From Calothrix sp. CSU_2_0 (GTDB lineage: Bacteria; Cyanobacteriota; Cyanobacteriia; Cyanobacteriales; Nostocaceae), in contig JAAUPE010000052.1 in the NCBI GenBank assembly GCA_012034595.1, positions 1 to 43,244 of the forward strand: 43,244 nucleotides of DNA, in the 5' to 3' direction. The position numbers were made by a program, and so were the translations under genes. The notes under the pieces are model-generated. The model ran no database searches. It was given only the letters and a program-made list of their open reading frames with translations, and had not been told where the DNA came from. Each line of letters begins with the position of its first letter. The stretch's first letter is position 1. Shown here piece after piece: positions 1-8,921 of the stretch.

Positions 1-75
1 TGCCTCCTTACTTCTGCCTTCTGCCTTCTGCCTCCTGCCTTCTGCCTTCTGCCTTCTGCCTCCTTACTTCTGCCT
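1..75. repeat. Heptamer short tandem repeat array
   Basis: About ten consecutive 7-bp units of the type CTGCCTT/CTGCCTC run from the window edge to the end of the EVE gene. The array probably continues beyond the window. Heptamer arrays of this kind (STRR) are well known in filamentous cyanobacteria; the array here touches the 3' end of the neighbouring gene and is non-coding as far as I can see. Confidence 0.85.
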
Positions 76-534
76 TCATGCACTAGTTTTCATGCTTAAA
101 ATTTTAACAGCGACATCTTCTGTGATGGGCATTACTGACAAACGATTTCCTTTTCTAAGTAAGATTAGTTCATCAGCATCAAATTTTTCTCTAAGTATTG
201 AGAGGGAAATACAATTAGCAAAAGCCTCGACAAACTCAACTAAAACTGTTTGCCATCGTGGAGAATCAGGAGTTGATTTTGGGTCGTAATATTCACTTTT
301 TGGGTCGAATTGAGTTGGGTCAATAATATCTGTTTTCAGAATACGCATTAACCCAACTATACCAGGAGTATTTGTATTTGAGTGGTAGAAAAAGACTAAA
401 TCTTCTGGTTGCATTTGCCGCATAAAGTTACGCGCTTGATAGTTACGTACTCCATCCCAAACAGTTTTACCTTGCTGTTCTAGGTTGGTTATACCGTAAA
501 CATCTGGTTCTGATTTCATTAACCAATAATTCAT
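76..534 (-). CDS. EVE domain-containing protein
   Basis: This 152-residue protein fits the length of a stand-alone EVE protein (THYN1-like). The start reads MNYWLMKSEPD, the hallmark N-terminus of the family, followed by a W-DGVRNYQARN block and an F-Y-H-S-N segment that builds the aromatic cage of the PUA-like fold. EVE domains are known to bind modified nucleobases, and in bacteria they occur alone or in modification-dependent restriction systems. No restriction gene is visible nearby, so the role here is open. The gene ends at the heptamer array and no partner gene is adjacent. Confidence 0.9.
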   Translation of the reverse strand: MNYWLMKSEPDVYGITNLEQQGKTVWDGVRNYQARNFMRQMQPEDLVFFYHSNTNTPGIVGLMRILKTDIIDPTQFDPKSEYYDPKSTPDSPRWQTVLVEFVEAFANCISLSILREKFDADELILLRKGNRLSVMPITEDVAVKILSMKTSA

Positions 535-688
535 TCAACTAACCATATTTAACTTGGTAATTAGTAGTCTGCCATACTATTGTCTTGGGAAAAAATTTAA
601 CAAACATTCAGGGTTTGATTCCCCTTTTTAAAAACAGCCTTCTACCTTCATTTAACCGCTAAGACGCGGAGAACACCAAGAAATAAAG

Positions 689-865
689 CTAATAATTTTT
701 TTCTCTTTCGTCGAAATCTTCGATCCAATTTGTTTGTTCTTTTTCTTCTGTATCGTCTAATTTATTATCTAATCTTTCTATCTTTGTACTTTGATTATGG
801 TGGAATATTTTTCCCAGGTATTCTGGAAGAATTTTAGTGTAAAAAACTATAATTGCTTTAATCAT
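689..865 (-). CDS. Small hypothetical protein, 58 aa
   Basis: An open frame of 58 codons starts with ATG at 865 and ends at 689. It begins with a hydrophobic stretch (MIKAIIVFYTKILPEYLG) and ends in a very charged tail rich in D, E and K around NWIEDFDEREKNY. The composition is that of a real protein rather than a shadow frame, and no larger gene lies on either strand here. No clear Shine-Dalgarno sequence precedes it. I do not recognise the family; a short membrane-associated protein is one possibility. Confidence 0.4.
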   Translation of the reverse strand: MIKAIIVFYTKILPEYLGKIFHHNQSTKIERLDNKLDDTEEKEQTNWIEDFDEREKNY

Positions 866-1203
866 TTTCTGTTAATTATATTGCTTTTGTTTATAATTTA
901 GATAGTACTAAATAATTAAATGTTATCATATTATATCTGGCAATGTGATGTATATAGGGGAGCTATGCTTTATTTATCGTGCCATTTCTCATCGTAGATT
1001 ATTTATTTTTACAAGGATTATGCGATCGCACTCAAATTAAGTGTAATTTTGATATATTTTTACAGTTATTTATAAATTTAACAGACATAAAAATTAACAC
1101 ATTATGAGCAATGTAACAGATAGAACAATATCCCGCCATACATGACTATATTTTGTCTTTTCTGTCAATGCCCAAGTCCTAATATTTTTTATGCACACAA
1201 ATA

Positions 1204-1322
1204 TATAGCGTTTACTAACCTCGTTACATACATCCGTAGGGCACAGCAGTGCTGTGCCCCTACGTTTGGGGATATAATTATTAATTATAATGCTGTATTG
1301 CATCTGAGCGATAAACGCTATA
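1204..1322. mobile_element. MITE-like element with 11-bp inverted ends
   Basis: TATAGCGTTTA at 1204-1214 is matched by its exact inverse TAAACGCTATA at 1312-1322, giving a 119-bp unit without coding capacity. Inside it, at 1235-1264, sits a palindrome with arms around GGGCACAGCA. Size, perfect ends and lack of a gene fit a miniature inverted-repeat element; no clear target duplication is visible beyond AT-rich flanks. The rest of the 535-1328 gap holds only the small ORF at 689-865 and AT-rich sequence. Confidence 0.55.
1235..1264. repeat. Palindromic repeat of the GGGCACAGC type
   Basis: The arms CGTAGGGCACAGCA and its near inverse pair around a single G, with one bulged base. It would form a very stable hairpin. 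Palindromes of this 'GGGGCAC...GTGCCCC' style recur in cyanobacterial intergenic DNA; degenerate relatives appear at 38417-38440 in this window. Confidence 0.6.
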
Positions 1323-1328
1323 GTTTTT

Positions 1329-2489
1329 TTATTTACAAATATTTATTGCTTGGATGATTGGCTGATTATGTGATTTGGGGTAAAACAATATGCTGATTTT
1401 ATTGGGTTGAATATCTAGCTGTTGTGAATTAGTTTCTAGTTGTAATATCTGATTTAATACTGATTGGATTGTTTTTGTATCTGCAATTACAATTCCAGTG
1501 CTAAGTGTCGCGATATTAGGATTTTGATTGGAAATTGTTTGATGCCATAATGAGGAAAAGTCTTGATGTGATAATTGGAGATTTACGACAGGATTAGTAT
1601 CAGATTTGATTAATACTTTCGTTATTTTTTGAACTTCATTTGTATCGCTGCTAATACAAAAATTAAATTCAACATCCTTAAGGAAATTGGATATTTCTTC
1701 AAGATGATTTTTTTCAGGATTTACTGGCAATAATAATAATCTTAATCCATGTTTACCGTTTTTTAGTTTGGGTAATATTTCGTCTAAGTGTTGTGTAATA
1801 TTGACAGCTTCGAGTTTTGTTGATTCTGTTTTTTTTGCTAATTTGCTATTCTGAAAGTTCAGAATACTAATACCACAATTTGATTGTTGAAATGTATGAA
1901 ACTGTGATGAATTTATCCCCAATGCTGTACCAATTAATGCCCTAATTGTTCCTCCATGACTAACTATTAATATAGTTTCATTTGGATGATTAGGTAGAAT
2001 ATTTTGCCAAAATTGCTCGGCTTTTTTGTATAATTCTAAAACTGGTTTTGTTGGAGTTTTAGCTAATATGGAGCCAGAAAGAGTAACTGTTTCCATAATA
2101 AATTCATGGGGTTTTTCTTCCCAAACACGGTAATCTTCTGCGAGATTTTCGCGGACATATTTAAATGATAAACCTTGCCATCCTGGTAAATCAATCTCTT
2201 TCAGGTTTTGATCTAATTTTAATTTAGGGGTGTAGTTTGTAGTTGTATTAATAATTTTTAAAATTTGCTGTGCAGTTTCTTGAGTACGTTGAAGTGGACT
2301 TACATAAATTGCATCAATAGGAATGTTACTTAAAAATTTACCACTACGATCTGCTTGGATTCTTCCTTTTTGATTAAGTAATGATTCATCGCAACAACCT
2401 TGATATAATTTCTGCTCATTGTATGTGCTTTGTCCATGACGTAGGAAAATTATGCGGGTTGAGTTTGCTAAGGTTTCGTTGTTATACAT
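1329..2489 (-). CDS. Histidine phosphatase family protein with extra C-terminal domain
   Basis: Residues 12-200 form a phosphoglycerate-mutase-like histidine phosphatase: RHG with the phospho-acceptor His18 in FLRHGQSTYNE, Arg68 in SPLQRTQ, Glu98, and the second catalytic His178 in IVSHGGT. Residues 200-386 are an added region not needed for catalysis, found in related cyanobacterial phosphatases. Substrates in this family include phosphoserine and phosphosugars; which one applies here cannot be told. The protein is cytoplasmic, with no signal peptide. The gene stands alone, with a gap of about 340 bp to the upstream ABC transporter. Confidence 0.88.
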   Translation of the reverse strand: MYNNETLANSTRIIFLRHGQSTYNEQKLYQGCCDESLLNQKGRIQADRSGKFLSNIPIDAIYVSPLQRTQETAQQILKIINTTTNYTPKLKLDQNLKEIDLPGWQGLSFKYVRENLAEDYRVWEEKPHEFIMETVTLSGSILAKTPTKPVLELYKKAEQFWQNILPNHPNETILIVSHGGTIRALIGTALGINSSQFHTFQQSNCGISILNFQNSKLAKKTESTKLEAVNITQHLDEILPKLKNGKHGLRLLLLPVNPEKNHLEEISNFLKDVEFNFCISSDTNEVQKITKVLIKSDTNPVVNLQLSHQDFSSLWHQTISNQNPNIATLSTGIVIADTKTIQSVLNQILQLETNSQQLDIQPNKISILFYPKSHNQPIIQAINICK

Positions 2490-2616
2490 GTCTTAATTTT
2501 GTATCAATATAATCTAGCAATTATATCTGATTTGTCAAAACTGGAAACAGGAAAATTAAATGCAGAGTCATAGAGAAGATAAAAAATAGGGAACAGAGAA
2601 TTACTACATTAAAAGC

Positions 2617-2793
2617 TCAATCTAATCTGGTAATTGTAGAAAATTTGCTGATTTTTTCTGAGATATCCCTTTCTAAATCCTCAATTTTTGCTTTCACATT
2701 TTGTAATTCTTGGGTAAATTCTATTTGTAAGCTTTGTAAAATTTTTAAATCTGCTTGTGTTAAAGACAGTTGGAGATTTTTATTAGCTTTCAT
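2617..2793 (-). CDS. Small coiled-coil protein, 58 aa, downstream of ABC exporter
   Basis: An ATG at 2793 opens a 58-codon frame ending at TGA 2617-2619. The product is rich in L, Q, K and E with heptad spacing (LQSLQIEFTQELQNVKAKIE), so a single coiled-coil helix is likely. Its frame is the same as that of the ABC exporter and stays open all the way back to the exporter's TAA stop. It could be translated on the same message or by stop read-through. There is no clear Shine-Dalgarno sequence. I do not recognise a family. Confidence 0.4.
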   Translation of the reverse strand: MKANKNLQLSLTQADLKILQSLQIEFTQELQNVKAKIEDLERDISEKISKFSTITRLD

Positions 2794-2832
2794 TTGTTGA
2801 TTAATATTATTAATAACAGTTTTAGCTACTCT

Positions 2833-4689
2833 TTATACCTGTACTGAAAAAGAATCTGGACGATCGCAATTATTACCTAATGCTGATTGCAATGCATACA
2901 TCGCTGCATACCTGCCACCTTGATATATTAGTTGCTGGTGAGTGCCTTTTTCTAAAACTTCCCCTGCTTCGATATAAACAATCAAATCAGCATTTTGTAC
3001 TGCTTTGAGATTGTGGGAAACAGTAAAAGTTGTGCGTTTCTCAGTCAACCGATCTAAGGCTTCATTTACTGCATATTCATTTTCCTGGTCTAAACCTGTG
3101 GTCGGTTCATCTAAAATAACTATAGGTGATTGGCGCACCGCAGCACGTGCGATCGCAATTCTTTGTCTTTGTCCTCCCGAAAGTGTTGCCCCCCGTTCTC
3201 CTAAAATTGTGTCGTATCCTTGCGGTAATTGCAGAATAAAATCATGGGCATTTGCTAAACGTGCAGCTTCCTCAATGTCTTGGTCAGATGCATTTAAATC
3301 ACCGTAGGCAATGTTATCTCTAACACTGGCTGCAAATAACACACTTTCCTGTAATACTATGCTAATTTGCCGGCGTAATGATTGTATTTTATACTCACGT
3401 AAATCATGTCCATCGATGAAAATGCCTCCAGTGGTGGGGTCGTAAAGACGGAGTAATAAGCTTGTTAGGGTGGATTTGCCACCACCAGAAGCCCCTACTA
3501 AAGCCACGCGCTGACCAGGTAAGGCTGCAAAAGTAATGTTTTTTAAGATACTTTGTTCGCCATTGTAACTAAAACTGACATCTTTAAAGTGAACCTGTCC
3601 TTGAAAAGATGGTGCTTCTTTTGACCAACGATTATCTTGGATATCGGGAACAGTATCCAGGATATCAAGAATGCGATCGCCTGATGCAGTCGCTTTGGCA
3701 ATTTGTCCAACATATTTTGCTAGCAACCGCATGGGTTTAAAGGCAATACGGAAGTAATTGACAAATACCAATAAATCACCGGGGGTAATATGATTACCCA
3801 TCACTAAATGCACACCTCGCCATAATACCAAAGCTGTGGCAACCCCGACTAAAAGTTCCACCATTCTTTCCATACCTGCGGCAAGTTTTTGTGCTTTGGT
3901 ACTTTCTTGGAAACTTTGACGATTTTGGTTGGCAAAGGTATTTTCTAGCATGGACTGAAGAGACAGTGCTTGTACAACTTTAATTGCACCAATCGATTCT
4001 GCTGTCACATCTGCTAATAATCCTTCCCTTTGACGTTGAGATTTGACTATACCCCGAATTTTTTTTGTTAAGCGTGCTGTTGCAAAAATAAATATCGGAA
4101 ATATCGCTAAAGCAAAAATTGCTAATTCCCAATGTACCCAAAACATGACAATAATCATGCCTAAAATTGTGCAAGAATTTGCAACCAAGGGTAATAGGGA
4201 CATCACTGTTACTTCTCGCAATTTAGAAATATCTGAAGTGACGCGGGTAATTAAATCACCAGTTTTAACTTGATGATGAAAAGACAGGGAAAGATTTTGA
4301 ATATGGCTATAAAGTTCGGCTCTAATTTCTGTTAAGATATTACTTGCAGCTAATGACATTCCATATATACTAAAGTAGGCTGCAAAAGCACGTAAGGCAG
4401 TTATTACGATTAATGCGATCGCAAGTACAGCAACTAAACTAAATGGGTCTAATCCTTGAAATAAAGGAATTTCTGAGATTTTCTCTTTAAAGTTCGGGAC
4501 AAGAATATAATCAAAAATAAATTTGAGCGGCCAAGGTTCTAAGAGATGAAGAAATATCTCCGCTATTAAAGCAATAAAAGATGTAATTAGTAACTTGTTT
4601 TGCTGTTGGATTTGAGGTGAAAAACGCTGCCAAATTCTTACCATTACAGGTAGAGCGTTTTTAATACTTTTGGATTTTTTCTGCGTCAT
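2833..4689 (-). CDS. ABC exporter, fused permease and ATPase (MsbA/HepA-like)
   Basis: This 618-residue protein has an N-terminal type-IV ABC membrane domain with about six helices (residues 35-330) and a C-terminal nucleotide-binding domain. The latter carries Walker A GASGGGKST, signature LSGGQRQR, Walker B VILDEPT and the switch His in TVSHNL. Such half-size exporters act as homodimers and move lipids, lipid-linked sugars or glycans out of the cytoplasm. It is the last large gene of a minus-strand block of glycosyltransferases, which suggests a glycolipid or polysaccharide cargo. In layout it resembles HepA, the heterocyst envelope polysaccharide exporter of Nostocales, but that assignment is an inference. 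Confidence 0.9.
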   Translation of the reverse strand: MTQKKSKSIKNALPVMVRIWQRFSPQIQQQNKLLITSFIALIAEIFLHLLEPWPLKFIFDYILVPNFKEKISEIPLFQGLDPFSLVAVLAIALIVITALRAFAAYFSIYGMSLAASNILTEIRAELYSHIQNLSLSFHHQVKTGDLITRVTSDISKLREVTVMSLLPLVANSCTILGMIIVMFWVHWELAIFALAIFPIFIFATARLTKKIRGIVKSQRQREGLLADVTAESIGAIKVVQALSLQSMLENTFANQNRQSFQESTKAQKLAAGMERMVELLVGVATALVLWRGVHLVMGNHITPGDLLVFVNYFRIAFKPMRLLAKYVGQIAKATASGDRILDILDTVPDIQDNRWSKEAPSFQGQVHFKDVSFSYNGEQSILKNITFAALPGQRVALVGASGGGKSTLTSLLLRLYDPTTGGIFIDGHDLREYKIQSLRRQISIVLQESVLFAASVRDNIAYGDLNASDQDIEEAARLANAHDFILQLPQGYDTILGERGATLSGGQRQRIAIARAAVRQSPIVILDEPTTGLDQENEYAVNEALDRLTEKRTTFTVSHNLKAVQNADLIVYIEAGEVLEKGTHQQLIYQGGRYAAMYALQSALGNNCDRPDSFSVQV

Positions 4690-4793
4690 TTTCTCGGTGT
4701 ATATGAATTTGAGTTAAGTAAATAATTTTGAAATTAAAGATTAATATAATAGACTTAAATTTTTTAGTTTGATGTGCGTATATTTGAGCTATT

Positions 4794-4826
4794 AGACTGG
4801 GATTTTAATGATTTTAATCCCAGTCT
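4794..4826 (-). terminator. Stem-loop downstream of the frameshifted GT2
   Basis: AGACTGGGATT at 4794-4804 and AATCCCAGTCT at 4816-4826 are perfect 11-bp inverses with an 11-nt loop. It lies in the gap between the GT2 remnant and the ABC exporter. There is no strong U tract after it, so it may be an RNA-stabilising or attenuating hairpin rather than a full terminator. Confidence 0.4.
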
Positions 4827-4872
4827 GGTGTAAACTTAGTCAAGCATGCATCTATGCTAGGTAGAACATTTA

Positions 4873-4937
4873 ACTAAAGCTCTTCATTTGAGTAAAAAAT
4901 ACTCGTATATTTAAAGGTTTTTAGTCAGGGCTTTAGT
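4873..4937. repeat. Inverted repeat with internal hairpin
   Basis: ACTAAAGCTCT (4873-4883) and AGGGCTTTAGT (4927-4937) are inverse except for one position; between them GAGTA/TACTC (4890-4904) forms a small inner hairpin. This 65-bp structure and the hairpin at 4794-4826 are all I see in the 4690-5014 gap. It could be the remnant of a small dispersed repeat. Confidence 0.4.
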
Positions 4938-5014
4938 CGTTATATTTGTTATATTTGAGCAATAGAATAGATAAACAGCTAACTAAAATTGGAAGTTACC
5001 TTTCCAAAAAAAAA

Positions 5015-6066
5015 CTATTGACTAGAAACTAATTCTCGCTGTCTATGATTACTTCCAGATAATGATTGATACTGTTGTGGTAAACTTTTAACATAATTAT
5101 CTGTGATGACTTGATTAATTTTTCGTTCCAGATTAATCGCCCATTTTTGTAACCATAATGGATTCCAACCAAAGGTAATATAATTCAGAAAAGGTATTAA
5201 AAAACCTTTGTGTCGTCGATGTCCCATCCGTTGGTAACGTTTCTCGAAATATCTATCTTTGGTTGCAAGATTCCATTTTTGAGCAAAATGTTCTAAGCTA
5301 GCAACTTCCCAAGCATTACTCCAACGCACCATAAAAATGATAATTCGGGTAACTCCCATTTTAAACCAGGTACATAGGTGACAACAGAAGCAGGTTCACA
5401 ATAAAAACTACCACCAGTATTATTGACAGTCATGCAAAAGTCTATATGTTCACGAGTACTGAGAAATCCTTCATCTAGCAAACCAATTTTTTGGAAAATA
5501 TCACTTTTAATTAACATACAATGGAATTCTGCAAATTCACATTTTTGACGTTGTAATTGTTCTTTGATTTCTGCTACTTTACGGTTGACAAAGTAATGTT
5601 TCTCATGAACTTTGCGTTTAATTCTGCCATCATCTTTTACATGTTCAACAATATGTGCTTCTCCACCTGCTAAATGCACAACTTCACCAAAATTTTTGCC
5701 AATACAAGTCAAAGGACAAACAACAGTTGCATTTGTTTCTTCTGAACATTGCAACAAAGATTCTAACCAATTTGGACTCACCAAGACATCGTTATCTATA
5801 AACAAGAGATATTCCGTGTCTACATGGGGAATCGCTAAATTACGTGCTTGATTTGGAGATAGATAATAATCTCTACGAACCAGTTGAAAGTTTTTTTCCT
5901 GAGATTGTTCTTCTAAGTATTTTTGAATCTTTTGAGGAGAATTAGCATCTACATAAATCAACTTGAAAGGTACTGTCGTATGCTGGTAAATACTTTCCAG
6001 AGATTCACGGGTAAAACTGAAACGTTCCCGTTGAGATATAACAATAGTTACTTGTGGTTTGTTCAT
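5015..6066 (-). pseudogene. Glycosyltransferase family 2, frameshifted
   Basis: Codons from 6066 give a GT-A fold glycosyltransferase: TIVISQRERF nucleotide-binding start, the DxD-like metal site LFIDNDVLVSPNW, and an acceptor half ending in YVPGLKWELPELSF. That frame then turns into LWCVGVMLG and stops at 5293. The continuation FMVRWSNAWEVASLEHF is in the next frame down to 5015. Adding one A:T pair to the A5 run at 5333-5337 would join the two into one protein of about 350 residues. So the gene has lost one base in a homopolymer, by real mutation, slippage or read error. The sugar and acceptor are unknown; context suggests surface-glycan synthesis. Confidence 0.8.
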
Positions 6067-6240
6067 AATTAATGACCAATAATTCCTTGATAGTAATTAC
6101 GGATTTATACGTGGAGTTCATCAAAATACCCCAAACAAGAAGTTACAGTATTTCTCTAAGCAAAGAGATAACATCAAAACGAAACTCCTTCTCTTCTCTG
6201 CGTCTCTGCATCTCTGCGTGAGATTAATCTCTATCCTTAA

Positions 6241-7448
6241 TCAGCAACACCACAAGTGGGGTGTAATCAACGAATCTGATGATTTCAATACATGTTGATA
6301 AATACTCAACCAATTACCCTGTTCATTTGCTGGAGTCAGTTGCTGACATACTTTTTCCTGTGCTGCAACACCAAATTTTTGTCGCAATTTTGGATTATCA
6401 GCTAAATATTTGAAAGCAGCAGCTAATTCTGAACTACTACCAGGATTAACCAAGAAACCATTAATATTATCCTCAATTATTTCCCCGATCGCATCCACAT
6501 TTGTCCCCACAATTGCACAACCTGCTAACATTGCTTCGAGTAAAGCATTGGGGCAACCATCGGTCAGAGAAGGTATGGTAAATATATCTAGATGTGGTAA
6601 ATAAGCTAAGGCTTCTTCCCGACTTTTAATCCCTGTAATCCGCAGTTTCTCTCCCAGGGTACATTGCTGTAATTCATATTCCCAATATGACTTTTCTTTA
6701 TCAACAAAGTCACCAACTAATAATAGGGTGACATCAATTTCATGACTTAGTTTCGTACAAGCATCTAACAGAAACTCAATCCCCTTTTTATCACGAAATC
6801 TACCTGTCGTTCCAATAATCAAACCAGATAATTCATCAATTAAAGCTGGTTTGGGAAGACTTGTAAAATCAATCGGGACAATCGAATTCCAGAAAGCAGA
6901 GGATTTTGATTGGATGCTAGGAACAAGAACATGGGCACGTTTTTGTAAATCTTGACTTACGAAAGTAGTCCAAGCGGAATTTTCTAAAATCCAAGCAATT
7001 TGACCGTAGTTTTTGGGATTAAAGATATGTTTATGTAGGTCAGAACCACGCACGCTGTTGATTACTGGGATATCATTTTCTTTCGCTAACATTGTGGTGA
7101 CGTAACCAGTTTCCACCAAAAAGAATGCATGAAAAAGGTCAAATTTATACTTTTGATGGAGACATTTTAACTGAAAATAAACATCAGCTAAAAAGTCTGT
7201 GACTTCGGTTACACCGTCACGAGCTGCTGATTTGATTCTATGTACAAATATATTATCTTGTACATTTGTTTTGCAGCTAGCACGACGATAAGTATTTTTT
7301 TCTACTAAACGTTGTTTGGAACGAAAAACAGCGACGTGGACTTCATAACCCACCTCTGTCAGCATTTTAGCAATGCGGTTTACTGACTCACCAACTCCAC
7401 CGACATCGGGAGGGTATTCTAAGGTTGTGATACAAATTTTTTGGTCAT
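6241..7448 (-). CDS. Glycosyltransferase family 4, probable frameshift near the start
   Basis: The main frame (6241-7365) encodes the C-terminal three quarters of a GT-B family 4 enzyme, with the donor-site run TIPSLTDGCPNALLEAM and the GTTGRFRDKKGIEFLL linker. Upstream in the same frame lies the classic N-terminus LEYPPDVGGVGESVNRIAK, but no ATG, GTG or TTG starts it before a stop. An ATG at 7446-7448 is one base out of frame. Adding a single T to the T6 run at 7437-7442 would give MTKKICITT joined to that segment, a normal 402-residue protein. As written, only a shortened protein from 7365 can be made, lacking the glycine-rich loop. It sits between the GT2 remnant and a GT-B gene. Confidence 0.85.
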
Positions 7449-7490
7449 AATTTTATTTGGTTGTGAGGTAAAGGTAAACAGAAGATTAAC

Positions 7491-8675
7491 TTAGACTACT
7501 TGTGGTTGGGGAATAAGTTTTTTTAATAGTGAGGTGGTATTTTCGACACCGTTAAAATCAAAATTTATCATATTGTGGTCTTTTTTTAGGTAATTAATTA
7601 TTTCGGCTGCAAATATTTCCGAATTTAATTCTTGCGGTTGAATCATTTTTACTACACCTAATTTTTCGAGTTTTTCGGCTCGCATTTGTTGTTCTTGGTC
7701 GTCGTTTCCTGTAAAGGGTAATATCATGGCTTTTACACCTGTTGTCATAATATTTAGGGTGGTATTATAGCCGGACATACTAATAGATAAGTCGGCTTTT
7801 TGCATATAGCTGAGTAGATTGGTGGTGTAGCGACTAACGCTGATATTTTCGTGATTAGCTGTGAGATTCTGCCAGTTATGTAGTTTTTCTGGGGGGATAA
7901 ATGGTCCTGTAAATATTTGGATGTGGTGGGGAATTTTTTGTGCAAGTATAGGTGCTGATGCTATTACACAATCGATTAATTCATGACCAAATCTTCCACC
8001 ACCAACACTCACTAAGATAAGTGGATGATCTGATTGAATAATTGCTTGCTCTTCTGGAGCTAAAATCGGCTTTATGGGTGGTTTCTGAACAACAAATCCT
8101 GTATAACTAATTTGACATTTTATATCTGCTAAACGGGTAAATGTCTCTGCCAAAGGATAAAATTTGGGGTCACCATGAATTAGCAGTAAATCAAAATATT
8201 TATTCATCAATTTACAAACTTTTTCTTCATAATCAACACGATTACTTTTGGTAACGACTATATCACGTAAACTCGAAACCACCTTCACTGGTTTTTTGCT
8301 TGCTTTTGCCTGTTCGAGTAGGGGAATCAACTCAAATTTAAATTTTCCTCTACCAAAGGGAAATAATTCAATCATGAAAATATCAGGTTGAAATTGATTG
8401 AAAATTTCCAAAAGTTTATTTTTGCGGATTTCTTGAACTTCTGGGAGTGTAAATGATGTATCGACTACTTGTAATGATTGAAATTCTGAATCGGTTTTAA
8501 TTGCTGGTAAGTTAATTACTTCAACACCATCGGGAAACGGAAATTCTTGAATTACTTCTCCACCATTAATAAAGCAAACTTGAAATTCTGGTATCAAACC
8601 ACGAACGATTTCCATGCTGCGAACTAAATGACCCATGCCTAAAATATGTTGGCAGTAGAACATTAGTTTTCTCAT
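7491..8675 (-). CDS. GT-B glycosyltransferase, MurG/GT28-like
   Basis: This 394-residue protein opens with MRKLMFYCQHILGMGHLVR, a glycine-rich loop of the MurG/UGT-like GT-B fold. It continues with an EL-FPFGRGKF segment typical of this bacterial family, then a linker and a donor-binding half ending in SMSGYNTTLNIM and a Gly/Pro-rich stretch. Start choice: ATG at 8675 preceded by GAGGTAAAAAAG on the minus strand, a fair ribosome site. It is related to the next gene upstream in the block, which has the same layout. The sugar is unknown; it is expected to act in the cytoplasm at the inner membrane face in glycan assembly. Confidence 0.82.
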   Translation of the reverse strand: MRKLMFYCQHILGMGHLVRSMEIVRGLIPEFQVCFINGGEVIQEFPFPDGVEVINLPAIKTDSEFQSLQVVDTSFTLPEVQEIRKNKLLEIFNQFQPDIFMIELFPFGRGKFKFELIPLLEQAKASKKPVKVVSSLRDIVVTKSNRVDYEEKVCKLMNKYFDLLLIHGDPKFYPLAETFTRLADIKCQISYTGFVVQKPPIKPILAPEEQAIIQSDHPLILVSVGGGRFGHELIDCVIASAPILAQKIPHHIQIFTGPFIPPEKLHNWQNLTANHENISVSRYTTNLLSYMQKADLSISMSGYNTTLNIMTTGVKAMILPFTGNDDQEQQMRAEKLEKLGVVKMIQPQELNSEIFAAEIINYLKKDHNMINFDFNGVENTTSLLKKLIPQPQVV

Positions 8676-8921
8676 CTTTTTTACCTCTCGTAAATTTTCA
8701 ATTTTTTTGATTTAATTTAGGGACATTTGTTCTACAAATTTATTACTTTAATGAACTATATCTGGTTCTACCGCGATTATTGCTGCTAGTATATAAATCC
8801 TAAATGAGTCATGAAAATATCTCTATTATTATCTTGGTGTTTTCAGTACCTTGGTAGTTTATTCCTTCAAGATTTTTTCACAAATGATTTAGGAATGCTA
8901 TAGATGATTATTTTCATTTGA

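Noticed and set aside
92-289. 65-codon plus-strand frame
   Set aside because: It is the shadow of the EVE gene on the other strand and has no start signal.
1142-1357. Plus-strand 71-codon frame, and 1094-1303 minus-strand frame
   Set aside because: Both run through the MITE-like element and its palindrome; composition is not protein-like.
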